Shown one piece after another: positions 1-8,755 of a stretch of 64,000 nucleotides of DNA (the stretch's first letter is position 1; each line of letters opens with the position of its first letter). Where the stretch lies: contig CAZNOG010000002.1 in the NCBI GenBank assembly GCA_964574635.1, positions 194,062 through 258,061 of the forward strand. The letters are read 5' to 3'. This DNA is from CAZNOG01 sp964574635 (GTDB lineage: Bacteria > Bacteroidota > Bacteroidia > Flavobacteriales_D > Cryomorphaceae). A program made the translations under genes and the position numbers. The notes beneath the pieces are model-generated. The model made no database searches and was not told the DNA's origin. It worked only from the letters and a program-made list of their open reading frames with translations.

Positions 1-1345
1 CAATGAAGGCTCCCTCGACCGCCGTGCGGGCTTCGATTATTTCTTCCGAAAACTGCCCTTCGAAGGTGGGTACGTGGTGTTCGCGGGTCTCGAAGACGTG
101 CTGGACATTCTCGAAAACCTGCACTTCAGCGGCGATGACATCGACTATTTGGAAAGCCGTGGCATAGACAGGGACTTTCTGAAAGTTTTGCGGGAATTCC
201 GTTTCCGGGGCGACGTGTATTCCGTTCGGGAAGGCGAAATCGTTTTTCCCACGGCCCCCATTCTCCACGTTTCGGGCACGATTCTCGAAACCCAACTGGT
301 GGAGACGATGATTTTGAACACGCTGAATTTCCAATCACTCATCGCCACCAAAGCCTCGCGCATTCACCACGCGGCGGAAGGCAAGATCCTGAGCGATTTC
401 GGGATGCGACGCGCCCAAGGCACCGGCGCAATCGCCGCGGCTCGGGCGGCGGTCGTCGGAGGATTCACATCCACCAGCAACGTCAGCGCAGCACAGAAAT
501 ACGGCATTCCATCGGAAGGCACCATGGCTCACTCTTTTATCCAATGGCACACCGACGAATTAACCGCATTCCGGAAATACGCCGAAACCCGGCCGGAAGA
601 CACGGTCTTGCTGGTGGACACCTACAACACCTTGAAAAGCGGCGTGCCGAATGCCATAACGGTGGCGAAGGAGATGGAACAACGCGGACACCGGTTGAGG
701 GCCATCCGGCTCGACAGCGGTGACCTCGCCTTCTTCTCGCGCAAAGCCAGGGCCATGCTCGACGAGGCAGGGCTCCATTACGTGCGCATCGCGGCTTCCA
801 ACCAATTGAACGAGTACGTCATCCGCAGCCTTCAGCATCAAAAAGCCCCCATCGATATTTTCGGCGTGGGTACCAGCTTGGTGACGGGTCATCCCGACGG
901 GGCGCTCGACGGCGTGTACAAACTCGCCCACTCCCACGGAGATCCCCGAATCAAAGTGTCGGAAAACCTCCAAAAGGTGACGCTGCCGGGCGAAAAGCAA
1001 GTCCACCGCTACTTCAACGGCGACACGGGTTTTTACGGTGTGGACGCCGTATCCATGTTGGAGGAGTCCGCTCCGACGAAAATCATCCACCCTTTCGAGG
1101 AACACAAATCATTGGAATTGGACGGACTCCGCGCAGAGCCCCTACTCCGACCCGTCATGAAAAACGGTCGCCGAACGGGGAGTGCGCTTTCCCTCGCCGA
1201 CATCGCCGACTACCGGGAATCGCGCATGGAACTGCTGCCTCCGGAATACAAACGATTTGAATACCCCCACCTCTACAAAGTGGGAATCAGTGAAGAATTG
1301 CACAAACTGCGCAACGCTCTTCGAGAACGCTTTGCGCACAAATAA
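1..1345 (+). CDS. pncB: Nicotinate phosphoribosyltransferase, 5' truncated by the window edge
   Basis: Makes nicotinate mononucleotide from nicotinate and PRPP with ATP hydrolysis, the committed step of NAD salvage (Preiss-Handler route), in the cytoplasm. The frame is open from base 2 without a start codon and reads NEGSLDRRAGFDYFFRKLPF before the first GTG at 74. This matches the usual N-terminal region of the family, so the gene begins outside the window and GTG 74 is not the real start. Family signatures are GFTSTSNVSAAQKYGIP followed by GTMAHSF, whose histidine corresponds to the phosphorylated active-site His, then RLDSGDLA and FGVGTSLVTG. It ends 8 nt before pncA, so the two salvage enzymes form an operon. 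Identification is secure; only the N-terminus is missing. Confidence 0.95.
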   Translation, partial: NEGSLDRRAGFDYFFRKLPFEGGYVVFAGLEDVLDILENLHFSGDDIDYLESRGIDRDFLKVLREFRFRGDVYSVREGEIVFPTAPILHVSGTILETQLVETMILNTLNFQSLIATKASRIHHAAEGKILSDFGMRRAQGTGAIAAARAAVVGGFTSTSNVSAAQKYGIPSEGTMAHSFIQWHTDELTAFRKYAETRPEDTVLLVDTYNTLKSGVPNAITVAKEMEQRGHRLRAIRLDSGDLAFFSRKARAMLDEAGLHYVRIAASNQLNEYVIRSLQHQKAPIDIFGVGTSLVTGHPDGALDGVYKLAHSHGDPRIKVSENLQKVTLPGEKQVHRYFNGDTGFYGVDAVSMLEESAPTKIIHPFEEHKSLELDGLRAEPLLRPVMKNGRRTGSALSLADIADYRESRMELLPPEYKRFEYPHLYKVGISEELHKLRNALRERFAHK

Positions 1346-1353
1346 AGATTGAG

Positions 1354-1971
1354 ATGAAGGCATTGCTTTTGGTCGACGTTCAAAACGATTTTTTGCCGGG
1401 CGGAGCACTCGCCGTTCCCGAAGGCGACCAAATCATCCCGGTGCTCAACGGCATCGTCGAAAGATTCGATTTGGTGGTCGCCACACAGGATTGGCACCCT
1501 GCCAACCACCTCAGTTTTGCATCCAATCATCCAGGCAAGAAGGCCTTCGAAGAAATCGAATTGCACGGACTGCCCCAAACACTGTGGCCGGACCACTGCG
1601 TGCAGGACACCCCCGGCGCAGAGTTTTCCGAAAAGTTGAATTCCGCCCCCGTGGAGGTCATCTTCCGCAAAGGCACCGACAGCAGTATCGACAGCTACAG
1701 CGGATTTTACGACAATGGTCACCGCAAATCCACCGGATTGAGCGCTTACCTGAAAGGCAAAGGGATTGAGCGCGTGTTTTTGACCGGACTGGCCGGTGAT
1801 ATTTGCGTGTATTACAGCGCCTTGGACGCGCTCAAAGAAGGATTTGAAACCACGGTGATCCGCGACGGGTGCCGCCCACTCGACAAAGTGCGCTTCGAGA
1901 AACAACTGGAAGAACTGCAATCCAATGGTGCGACGGTGATCGACTCGAAAGCTCTCACCGCCGAATTGTAA
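1354..1971 (+). CDS. pncA: Nicotinamidase
   Basis: Deamidates nicotinamide to nicotinate, the substrate of the preceding pncB product. The 205-residue protein shows the isochorismatase-fold catalytic triad: Asp8 in LLVDVQNDF, Lys106 in FRKGTD and Cys151 in AGDICVYYSALDA. The metal-binding set Asp46/His48 (TQDWHP) and His81 (WPDHCV) is also present. Length and motif spacing are normal for PncA. The start ATG follows the pncB stop by 8 nt, so expression is probably coupled. The gene is convergent with yjdM, whose stop lies about 30 bp away. Confidence 0.95.
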   Translation: MKALLLVDVQNDFLPGGALAVPEGDQIIPVLNGIVERFDLVVATQDWHPANHLSFASNHPGKKAFEEIELHGLPQTLWPDHCVQDTPGAEFSEKLNSAPVEVIFRKGTDSSIDSYSGFYDNGHRKSTGLSAYLKGKGIERVFLTGLAGDICVYYSALDALKEGFETTVIRDGCRPLDKVRFEKQLEELQSNGATVIDSKALTAEL

Positions 1972-2002
1972 TTCCGAATTGGGATAAGGGTTTTCCGCCC
2001 GA

Positions 2003-2359
2003 TCAAGCTTTGCGGACGAATTCCGACTTCAGGGCCATGGGGCCGAATCCCGGAATTTTGCAGTCGATGTTGTGGTCGCCGTCGGTGAGGCGGATGTTTT
2101 TGACCTTGGTACCGGCTTTCACCGGACGGGGAGCGCCTTTGACGGGCAGGTCTTTGATCACCACAACGTCGTCGCCATCCTGCAAGGGCGTACCGTGGGC
2201 ATCGACCACCCGGGGGCCGGTGCTTTCATCCGCGACGGTTTCTTCGGGATTCCATTCGTGGCCACACTCCGGGCAGGCCATCATGGTGTTTTCGCCACCG
2301 GCCAGAGGATAGCCGTACGGTGACTTGCAGTTGGGGCAGACACTTGAAATTGCGTTCAT
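2003..2359 (-). CDS. yjdM: Zinc-ribbon protein YjdM (PhnA family)
   Basis: A 118-residue relative of E. coli YjdM, long labelled PhnA; the family is not needed for phosphonate breakdown and its biochemical role is unclear. The N-terminal zinc ribbon is visible as CPNCKSPYGYP and CPECGHEW. The C-terminal SH3-like half contains GTPLQDGDDVVVIKDLPVKG and ends FVRKA, as is typical. The ATG lies only 4 nt downstream of a consensus TATCTTTG box (2364-2371), which predicts an essentially leaderless mRNA. Function stays open despite secure family membership. Confidence 0.9.
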   Translation of the reverse strand: MNAISSVCPNCKSPYGYPLAGGENTMMACPECGHEWNPEETVADESTGPRVVDAHGTPLQDGDDVVVIKDLPVKGAPRPVKAGTKVKNIRLTDGDHNIDCKIPGFGPMALKSEFVRKA

Positions 2360-2363
2360 GAAA

Positions 2364-2371
2364 CAAAGATA
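2364..2371 (-). promoter_or_regulatory. -7 promoter box TATCTTTG of yjdM
   Basis: Exact match to the Bacteroidota -7 consensus TAnnTTTG on the minus strand, with only the four bases TTTC between it and the yjdM ATG. Transcription starting a few bases after the box would begin at or next to the start codon. Confidence 0.7.
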
Positions 2372-2402
2372 ATCCTTATTTGCAATGGGCCGCCCCGGAA
2401 GC

Positions 2403-3101
2403 TCACCGCGGCTGCAAGGAAAGGTACCACACCCTCTTTACCTCGGCTTCCTCATCCGATGAATTGCCTGCCGCCATGGGAAAATCCCGAAAGGTGCGCT
2501 CACCGGCCGACCACCCAACGGCGTGGCGGAAGCAGGGGCCGTCGTAACAAAACGTGTGAAACTCTCCGTTTTCCCCGGCCGGATCGATGTCCGGGGGAAG
2601 ATTTCTCAGGAAATCCAAATCGTATTCCCGGCCCAGGAAGTCCGGATCCAATACGGAACCATCCACCGCCACGACGACGGCTTTGAATCCCCGGTCCACA
2701 ATGTCCAGCGCCAAGTCCCGTGTATCCAGCCCCCACAATGGAAAAACCGCCCGAAGGCCGTGAGCCATATGGTCCTCACGGTACTTTTTGACGTCCTCGA
2801 GGGCGATGTCACCGAATGCCACCGCGTCGAATCCTCGGTTCTTGAGGTTTCTCATGGCGGTATCCATGAGGCGACCGTACGTTTCGTTGTCGGCGGCATC
2901 AGGCAGGGAAATGATGTCGATGTCGAGATCCAGGGCCCGGGCTTGCGCACGGAGCAGTTGAACTCGCGTACCGTGCATGGCCACCACTTGAGAATCACCG
3001 TGCACGGTGGAGAAAAGTTCCACCGTGTTTCCCGCGTTCAGGAGAGCGTCCAACGCGAGAGCGGAATCTTTTCCGGATGACCAAGATAGAGCGGTTTTCA
3101 T
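2403..3101 (-). CDS. ATP-pyrophosphatase of the diphthine-ammonia ligase-like family
   Basis: A 232-residue adenine-nucleotide alpha-hydrolase of the MJ0570/Dph6 type. The N-terminal PP-loop reads ALSWSSGKDSALAL, with Ser replacing the first Gly of the classic SGGKDS. The family continues with FDAVAFGDI, DPDFLGREYDLDFL and ENGEFHTFCYDGPCF, which are its hallmark segments. Eukaryotic relatives amidate diphthine on EF2; bacteria lack diphthamide, so the bacterial substrate is unknown and the enzyme name should not be transferred. It is followed by yjdM on the same strand and lies 84 bp downstream of the msrC stop, with no clear promoter of its own. Confidence 0.85.
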   Translation of the reverse strand: MKTALSWSSGKDSALALDALLNAGNTVELFSTVHGDSQVVAMHGTRVQLLRAQARALDLDIDIISLPDAADNETYGRLMDTAMRNLKNRGFDAVAFGDIALEDVKKYREDHMAHGLRAVFPLWGLDTRDLALDIVDRGFKAVVVAVDGSVLDPDFLGREYDLDFLRNLPPDIDPAGENGEFHTFCYDGPCFRHAVGWSAGERTFRDFPMAAGNSSDEEAEVKRVWYLSLQPR

Positions 3102-3185
3102 GGGTTTAATCGAAGAACAGGTGCTTCGGAAGACCGACTTCCATTCACAAAATCGAACGTGGGATGGAATGAAAATTCCTCCTTT

Positions 3186-3644
3186 TCATTCACTCACCAA
3201 AGTACCGGAAATCAGCGAAGCCACCTTTTCCAAGGCTTGCCGATCCTCTTCGTGAAAAGAATCCAGCGTATCGCTATCGGCATCGAGTACCATCGCGACC
3301 TTCCCGGTGCCGTCGAAGATCGGAACCACCAATTCCGATTTGGAATTCGAATTGCAGGCGATGTGACCGGGAAATCGGTCGACGTCGGGAACCAAGACGG
3401 ATTTCCCATCCTTCCAAGCGGTGCCGCAAACCCCTTTGCCGTATCCGATTCGCGTGCAGGCCACGGGACCTTGAAACGGCCCCAGCACCAACTCGTCGCC
3501 TTTCACCAAATAAAATCCCACCCAAAAATACCCGGGCATCTCCTTGAGGATGGCCGCCACGTTGGCCAAGTTAGCCGTCAGGTCGGTCTCCCCGTCCAAC
3601 ACGCCTTCCACGTGCTGCAACACCGTTTTGTAATCGCGATTCAT
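3186..3644 (-). CDS. msrC: Free methionine-R-sulfoxide reductase (GAF-domain fRMsr)
   Basis: Reduces free methionine-R-sulfoxide using a GAF-domain pocket. With the start chosen here, the three catalytic or resolving cysteines fall at 63, 73 and 97 (VACTRI, GVCGTA, HIACNS). That is the same 10- and 24-residue spacing as in E. coli YebR/MsrC. Other family features are GYFWVGFYL and LVLGPFQGPVAC. The frame continues upstream to an ATG at 3704. I prefer the ATG at 3644 because a TATTTTTG promoter box ends 5 nt before it and because the 152-residue product matches the family length. The gene precedes the ATP-pyrophosphatase on the same strand. Confidence 0.88.
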   Translation of the reverse strand: MNRDYKTVLQHVEGVLDGETDLTANLANVAAILKEMPGYFWVGFYLVKGDELVLGPFQGPVACTRIGYGKGVCGTAWKDGKSVLVPDVDRFPGHIACNSNSKSELVVPIFDGTGKVAMVLDADSDTLDSFHEEDRQALEKVASLISGTLVSE

Positions 3645-3649
3645 AGAGT

Positions 3650-3657
3650 CAAAAATA
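3650..3657 (-). promoter_or_regulatory. -7 promoter box TATTTTTG of msrC
   Basis: Consensus TAnnTTTG on the minus strand, separated from the preferred ATG (3644) by ACTCT only. It lies inside the longer open frame, so it argues for the downstream start and for a leaderless or near-leaderless transcript. Confidence 0.6.
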
Positions 3658-3772
3658 ATCTTTTCGGAAGGATGCCGCCGGGAATTGTACTCCTCCATGA
3701 CCAAATTTGGAAGCTGCGTTCCTCCACCCGAAGTTCAATCTCCAAATCGCAAACGGGAATGGTACGGATAGT

Positions 3773-4843
3773 TCATCCCACCCCTTCCAAATGGTCTAAA
3801 ATCTCTTCAGCCGCGCGTCCCGTACCGTACAAACCCCGTGTGAAATCCGATTCCTTTTCCAGCATCTCGCCGGCTTTGAGGTAGATATCCTCCGCATCGG
3901 CTCGGGCCAACACGTTGAACCCGCCTTCCACCAACTCCGTCCATTCGGTTTGGTCGCGTAGAGTCACGCAGTGTTTGTGGAAGAAATAAGCCTCTTTTTG
4001 CAGTCCGCCGCTGTCGGTCAGTACCAAAGAACAATTTTTCAACAACTCCAACATCTCGAAATAACCGACGGGGGGGAGCATCCACAGGCGGGGGTCCACG
4101 CCCCGATCGCTCAACACGCGACGCGTACGAGGGTGCAAAGGCATGACAACCGGGAGGTCTCCGTGCACTTTGCGCAGCCCCTCCAATATGGCGTCCATCC
4201 GCTCGGGTGAATCGGTGTTTTCTGCGCGGTGGACGGTACACAGCGCGAATTTGCCCGGCGGCAACGGAGGCAAATCCGCCTTGCGCGACGATTGGGCCGC
4301 GTAGTACAAGGCCGCGTCCAGCATTATGTCGCCGGTACGCACGATCTCCGCGTCAAACCGGTCGAACCCTTCGCGGTGCAGATTTTCTACGGCCGTGGGC
4401 GTAGGGCAGTACAAATAATCCGATATCCGATCGGTAAGGATGCGGTTCACCTCTTCCGGCATTTCCATGTTGAAGCTCCGCAAACCCGCTTCCACGTGAC
4501 CCACCTTCACGTGCAGTTTTCTCGCGGCCAGTGCGCCCGCCAAGGTCGAGTTCGTATCTCCGTACACCAGCACGACGTCGGGTTTTTCCTTCATCACCAG
4601 GGCCTCGATCTTTTCGAGCATACGGCCGGTCATGGCGCCGTGCGACAAGCTATTCACGGCCAAGTTGTAAGCAGGTCGCGGGATATCCATGGTATCGAAA
4701 AACACGTCGCTCATGGAAGTATCGAAATGCTGCCCGGTATGCACGAGTATTTCCCTGATTCCCCTCCGCTTCGCGGATACGCGACTGAATGCGGCGGCTT
4801 TGATGAATTGGGGACGCGCCCCCACGATGCTCATGATCTTCAT
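3773..4843 (-). CDS. wecB: Non-hydrolysing UDP-GlcNAc 2-epimerase family protein (WecB/WbpI/FnlC-like)
   Basis: Epimerises C2 of a UDP-N-acetylhexosamine, giving UDP-ManNAc or a related sugar for surface polysaccharide. The 356-residue protein has the family signatures MKIMSIVGARPQFIKAA at the N-terminus, VYGDTNSTLAGALAAR, GHVEAGLRSFNMEMPEE and LTDSGGLQKEA. It is the last gene of the polysaccharide operon, starting 1 nt after the stop of the WbuB-like transferase. The pairing with a WbuB-like gene resembles the FnlC-WbuB arrangement of UDP-L-FucNAc pathways, but the partner enzymes FnlA and FnlB are not in the window. The exact substrate (GlcNAc, diacetamido-glucuronate or FucNAc precursor) cannot be settled from sequence alone. 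Confidence 0.88.
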   Translation of the reverse strand: MKIMSIVGARPQFIKAAAFSRVSAKRRGIREILVHTGQHFDTSMSDVFFDTMDIPRPAYNLAVNSLSHGAMTGRMLEKIEALVMKEKPDVVLVYGDTNSTLAGALAARKLHVKVGHVEAGLRSFNMEMPEEVNRILTDRISDYLYCPTPTAVENLHREGFDRFDAEIVRTGDIMLDAALYYAAQSSRKADLPPLPPGKFALCTVHRAENTDSPERMDAILEGLRKVHGDLPVVMPLHPRTRRVLSDRGVDPRLWMLPPVGYFEMLELLKNCSLVLTDSGGLQKEAYFFHKHCVTLRDQTEWTELVEGGFNVLARADAEDIYLKAGEMLEKESDFTRGLYGTGRAAEEILDHLEGVG

Positions 4844-4844
4844 G

Positions 4845-6089
4845 CTAATCGAATTTCCTCTTGCCGAGGTGATGATTTTTCAAAATACCCAACAACTTCT
4901 CCGCGATGCGGTCACGGTCGAAATGCTCCGAAACAAAAGCCTTTCCGGCCCGACCCAGTCGGGCGCACAACGCGGGATCGTGGGCCAACTTACGCGTTTG
5001 TCGGGCCAATCCTTCGGCGTCTTCGGGATAGAACGCCAATCCCCCGCCGCCCCTTTCGATGAAAAGTTCATGCGCTTCGCCTTGCACGCCCAAAAGCAAG
5101 GGCACTTCCATGGCTTGGGCCTCGAAAATTTTGGAAGGAATGGCTCCTTCAAAGAGGGGGAGGTCGCGCAGAGGCACCAGTGCGGCGTCTGCATCCCGCC
5201 ACAATCCAGGCATTTCCGACTTCGGAACGGGGTCGAAAAAATGCAGATTGTTCAATGCGGATCGCTGTTTTAGATCTTCCAGTTTCGCTTTTTCCGGACC
5301 CGCACCGACGATCAGAAAATGAACGGACGGCTCGTTGCGCAGCAGTTCAGCGGCGCGCACGGCTACATCCAAACCTTGGGCGTGGCCCACGATGCCGGCG
5401 TATACCACCAGAAAATCATCCGGCTCGAATCCGAGGGTGGCGCGCATGCCCGGTGCAATATCCTCCCGCCGGTAAAATGAAGTATCCACCCCATTTGGAA
5501 TCCATTCGACCTGTTTGTCGGGAAATCGAGAAGAAATATCGGCGACGATGCCCTGAGTCTGCCCCGTGATGATCACGCTCTTGCGGTACAGGCGTTCTTC
5601 CAACCGTTTTGCGAGGTTCAGCGCGGTGCGGTTGGTCACCAAACCGAGTTTCTCCGCGCTTTCAGGCCACAAATCACTGACGTTCATTATCAAATGTGCA
5701 CCCTTCGCACGGGCCAGAACACGCGCCGACATGCCCAAAAACAGAGGCGGGGATTCGAAAATCAGGTAATCGTATTTGGGCAACTTTGTGATTCCCACGA
5801 AGAAAGACGAAAAAACGAAGGAGAAATAATTGAGAAGACGGGGCAGGATAGATGGGTTCTTGTGGGTGTAAATCCACGATCGAAATACCGGTACCCCGTC
5901 TATCGTCTCCTTGTGAAAAATTTTCCCTTTGTACCCTTCGTGAATTTCCATGCGCGGGTAATTGGGCATGGCCGTGAGCACTTCCACATCAGTGCCCGCG
6001 CGGCGCATGCGAACGGCGAGTTCGTGAAGGCGGTTCTGCGGGGCGCCCGATTCGGGAGGGTAGTATTGGGTGAGGATGAGTATGCGCAT
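4845..6089 (-). CDS. Glycosyltransferase family 4, WbuB-like
   Basis: A 414-residue GT-B enzyme predicted to add an amino sugar to a lipid-linked repeat unit at the inner face of the cytoplasmic membrane. The N-terminal half begins MRILILTQYYPPESGAPQNR and contains AMPNYPRMEIHEGYKGK and NVSDLWPESA, typical of WbuB. The C-terminal nucleotide-binding half contains VVYAGIVGHAQGLD and the EX7E-like IPSKIFEAQAMEVPLLLG. The ATG at 6089 overlaps the stop of the upstream polymerase gene by one base (TGATG), so translation is probably coupled; a GTG three bases earlier is possible. The donor is inferred only from the neighbouring 2-epimerase. Confidence 0.85.
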   Translation of the reverse strand: MRILILTQYYPPESGAPQNRLHELAVRMRRAGTDVEVLTAMPNYPRMEIHEGYKGKIFHKETIDGVPVFRSWIYTHKNPSILPRLLNYFSFVFSSFFVGITKLPKYDYLIFESPPLFLGMSARVLARAKGAHLIMNVSDLWPESAEKLGLVTNRTALNLAKRLEERLYRKSVIITGQTQGIVADISSRFPDKQVEWIPNGVDTSFYRREDIAPGMRATLGFEPDDFLVVYAGIVGHAQGLDVAVRAAELLRNEPSVHFLIVGAGPEKAKLEDLKQRSALNNLHFFDPVPKSEMPGLWRDADAALVPLRDLPLFEGAIPSKIFEAQAMEVPLLLGVQGEAHELFIERGGGGLAFYPEDAEGLARQTRKLAHDPALCARLGRAGKAFVSEHFDRDRIAEKLLGILKNHHLGKRKFD

Positions 6090-7348
6090 CACGGAGCGGG
6101 ATTGACGGGAACGTTTTCATCCGTGCCGCGCAGGCCGAAAAAATAAAAAAGGGCATTGAAAAACGTGAAAAACACGATGCCGCTCTGCTTTTCCAACATG
6201 GATTCCACGGCGAAATTTATCGCAATGGACATCAGGAAAAAAGCGTAAATCCACATGGATTTTTTCCAAATGCGGCGCAACGGGTAAACAAGGGAGAAGA
6301 TGAACCACAACGCAGCCGGAATGCCCACGGCCACGGCCGTGTGCAGGTATTGGTTGTGGGCGTCGTGTCCTCCGTCGGCGAGCACATCCAGATCGTTTTT
6401 GGCGTACCACTCCCTGAGGGTGCTTTTGGTGTCGCCGCCCCCTACGCCAAACGGATGAGCGGGCAATTCGGACCAAAGTGTTTTCCAAATATGAAGTCGA
6501 GCGGTGGTGCTCTCCACGGCGGGTTGGCTCAAGCCTTCTTCGCTGCCTTCCAAAACTTCCACCATGGTCGACAACCTGCCCGAAGCCAAGGGATCCATCT
6601 TGAAGAAAACCAGAAACAGCACACCCACTGCGACCAGCAGAGCGGTGCGCACATGGAAGAAATTTCCCTGCACCCCGCGAAGAACCAGGAAGAAAACCAT
6701 CAACAATCCGAAATTGATGACCCCCATTTTTGCGGCGGGGAAGATCAGCGAAAGAGCCAACAAAAGCACCACGGCCCATAGTTTCAGCTCCGAATGCCGA
6801 TAGCGGGATTCACGATCGATCTCCAACAACAGAATGGCGATGCTGAGATTGATGAACAGGGCCAGGTAAGAAGGGTGCAGAACGGGCGAAAAATTGGACA
6901 TGTACATCTCGCGGATATCGCCGGTGGCTATGAAGTCGAACACGGAGGTTCCGTAAGCGATCATGAGTGCGGCGATAGTGCCCAGAACGAAAATGCGCTT
7001 CACCATGCGCACGTATCTGGAATCGAGAGGCTTGGCCGTGGCGAACATCAAAGGGAAAATAACAAGGGACAATTTTTGCACCACATCGTCCACTCCGTTG
7101 GACACGTTGGATGAATAAAACACGCCGGCGAGATAAAAAACGAAGATCCCGGAGAAGACGACGAACGGTTTCCACAGGGGCTTCAAAGACCTTTTGGGGT
7201 AAAGGATCCACGCCGCGATCACGATAGCGACCACGAATTGCAAACCGTGATTGACGATGGGTATGGCGAATGCCAGAAGCCCAACGGCGATGGGAAACAC
7301 GGCGTTTTTCCAATTGCGATCGGGAAAGGAGTCGAGGAGCTTGTTCAA
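6089..7348 (-). CDS. O-antigen ligase/polymerase family membrane protein (Wzy/WaaL-like)
   Basis: A 419-residue integral membrane protein with about ten hydrophobic segments and a large periplasmic loop holding GVGGGDTKSTL and HDAHNQYLHTAVAVG. This is the Wzy_C (O-antigen ligase) signature with its conserved histidine. It probably polymerises or ligates the repeat unit made by this cluster. The start assigned here is TTG (7348). The frame is open further upstream into the repeat element at 7410-7660 without any ATG, so the N-terminus is uncertain. Wzy and WaaL cannot be told apart by sequence; the adjacent Wzx-like flippase favours Wzy. Confidence 0.82.
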   Translation of the reverse strand: MNKLLDSFPDRNWKNAVFPIAVGLLAFAIPIVNHGLQFVVAIVIAAWILYPKRSLKPLWKPFVVFSGIFVFYLAGVFYSSNVSNGVDDVVQKLSLVIFPLMFATAKPLDSRYVRMVKRIFVLGTIAALMIAYGTSVFDFIATGDIREMYMSNFSPVLHPSYLALFINLSIAILLLEIDRESRYRHSELKLWAVVLLLALSLIFPAAKMGVINFGLLMVFFLVLRGVQGNFFHVRTALLVAVGVLFLVFFKMDPLASGRLSTMVEVLEGSEEGLSQPAVESTTARLHIWKTLWSELPAHPFGVGGGDTKSTLREWYAKNDLDVLADGGHDAHNQYLHTAVAVGIPAALWFIFSLVYPLRRIWKKSMWIYAFFLMSIAINFAVESMLEKQSGIVFFTFFNALFYFFGLRGTDENVPVNPAP

Positions 7349-7409
7349 AGGTTGGATCGTTTGGTACGTGTGATCGAGACGCGAAAATAGGGATTCCGCT
7401 ATCGATTCA

Positions 7410-7660
7410 ACGCGGGAAATGCGTGAGGGGTCGTAGCGGCAGCCCGACGAAGACCGGCGGCAGGCGGCGCGGTGAAGGCAGAGCGACCTTGGAAGCTCCT
7501 GCCCTCGCCTGCGCCGACCGCCGGCGGACGAGGCGGCTACAGCGAAGAACCCGGCCCGGGGTGTGAAGGATTATTTTGAATGCAAAGGACATTGTTGAAT
7601 AACCGGGAGGATGAAAGGGAGCGGATCAAGCCGAGGGCACGCCCAAAAAATCTCTTTCCT
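7410..7660 (-). repeat. Dispersed structured intergenic element, copy B
   Basis: This fills the gap between two polysaccharide genes. Read on the minus strand it opens with TTTTTTGGGCGTGCCC about 13 nt after the upstream gene's stop. It contains the stem-loop block GGAGCTTCCAAGGTCGCTC (in 7477-7503) and later CGGGCTGCCGCTACGACCCC. The same ordered blocks occur in copy A (16.4 kb, plus strand), and the stem-loop recurs in copy D (50.3 kb). No credible gene is present. The start of the downstream Wzy-like gene may lie near its 3' edge. Confidence 0.6.
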
Positions 7661-7663
7661 CAA

Positions 7664-8755
7664 TCAGCGCAAAAGCGAACGGTAGAGGGCAATTTGGTTT
7701 TCGAGGTTTTTTTGAAAATCGTAATGGCGGGACACGAATTCGCGTCCGTTATCGCCCATGACGATGGCGCGAGAGGGGTCTTCGGCAAAGTGGGACATGG
7801 CCTTAAACACCTCATCGGTAGTGGGTTGACGAAGAAGAAACCCGGACGACCCGGGGTCGACCACTTCGGGCAGGCCGCCGACATCGGTGACCACGACCGC
7901 CATGCCGGCCGCGGAGGCTTCGAGCACGCTCACGCCGAAACTCTCCCTCAGGGAAGGGTTGAGCAAGACGTGCTTGTCGGCGTAGAAATCGGGCATTCGA
8001 TCGGGAGGAATACGGCCGTGAAAATGAATGGAGTCGCAGGATTCGGCCATTCGCCCGAGCTCTTCGCGCAGGGGGCCGTCGCCGGCGATGTGCAACTCCA
8101 TTTGCCTTTGGGGATGGGTGCGCCGCAGCCGGATAAACGCCTCGACGACGGTGGCGAGGTTGTACACGGGTGCGAGCGATTTTGCCGTGGCGAATCGGAG
8201 GACGTCGAGTGGGCGCGGTGCCGCCGAGGAATACCCCAGAAGATCGATGCCGAACGGGATTGTGTGAATGGGTGTGCGGGTAAATTGCCGCGTGTGATCG
8301 GTCATGGCGCGGCTGGTGGAACACACGGCGTCTGCGCGATTTAGTGAGGAGGTGAGCACCTTTTCGGCGATGCGACCCCGGAAGGGAAATTCGTAGACGT
8401 CGCTGCCCCATACGGAAACGACGTAGGGCACCTTTTTGCCGCGGACGGCCAGGGCGCCGATCAAGCCGTAGCTCGACGCGTAGTGGGCGTGCACGATATC
8501 GGGTCGGAACCGGCGTATGGCCCGGCGCACCCTGGGCACGGCGGAAAGGTAGAGCGCTTTGAGATTGGTGTTTTGGCGGGTGCCGTAATCCATGCACTGC
8601 AGATGCATTTCACCCGCTTGCGATCGCGCGGTGTAATCGCCGCCGCGGTCGGGTGTGAGCGAAAACAGAAACACCTCGAGACCCGCTTCCAAGAGTCCGT
8701 CCACCCATTTTACGGTGTGTGCCGAATTGACGTCGGAAAGGATCAGGATCTTCAT
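7664..8755 (-). CDS. Glycosyltransferase family 4
   Basis: A 363-residue GT-B glycosyltransferase. The N-terminal Rossmann half begins MKILILSDVNSAHTVKWVDGL and carries RPDIVHAHYASSYGLIGALA and VVSVWGSDVYEFP. The C-terminal Glycos_transf_1 half shows LHIAGDGPLREEL, the acidic motif NPSLRESFGVSVLEASAAGMAVV, then VVDPGSSGFL. It acts in the cytoplasm on the growing repeat unit. The start overlaps the stop of the preceding transferase gene by the 4 nt ATGA. Sugar donor and acceptor are unknown. Confidence 0.88.
   Translation of the reverse strand: MKILILSDVNSAHTVKWVDGLLEAGLEVFLFSLTPDRGGDYTARSQAGEMHLQCMDYGTRQNTNLKALYLSAVPRVRRAIRRFRPDIVHAHYASSYGLIGALAVRGKKVPYVVSVWGSDVYEFPFRGRIAEKVLTSSLNRADAVCSTSRAMTDHTRQFTRTPIHTIPFGIDLLGYSSAAPRPLDVLRFATAKSLAPVYNLATVVEAFIRLRRTHPQRQMELHIAGDGPLREELGRMAESCDSIHFHGRIPPDRMPDFYADKHVLLNPSLRESFGVSVLEASAAGMAVVVTDVGGLPEVVDPGSSGFLLRQPTTDEVFKAMSHFAEDPSRAIVMGDNGREFVSRHYDFQKNLENQIALYRSLLR

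Noticed and set aside
2403..3101. Naming the ATP-pyrophosphatase diphthine-ammonia ligase
   Set aside because: Bacteria have no diphthamide, so the eukaryotic and archaeal enzyme name would be misleading.
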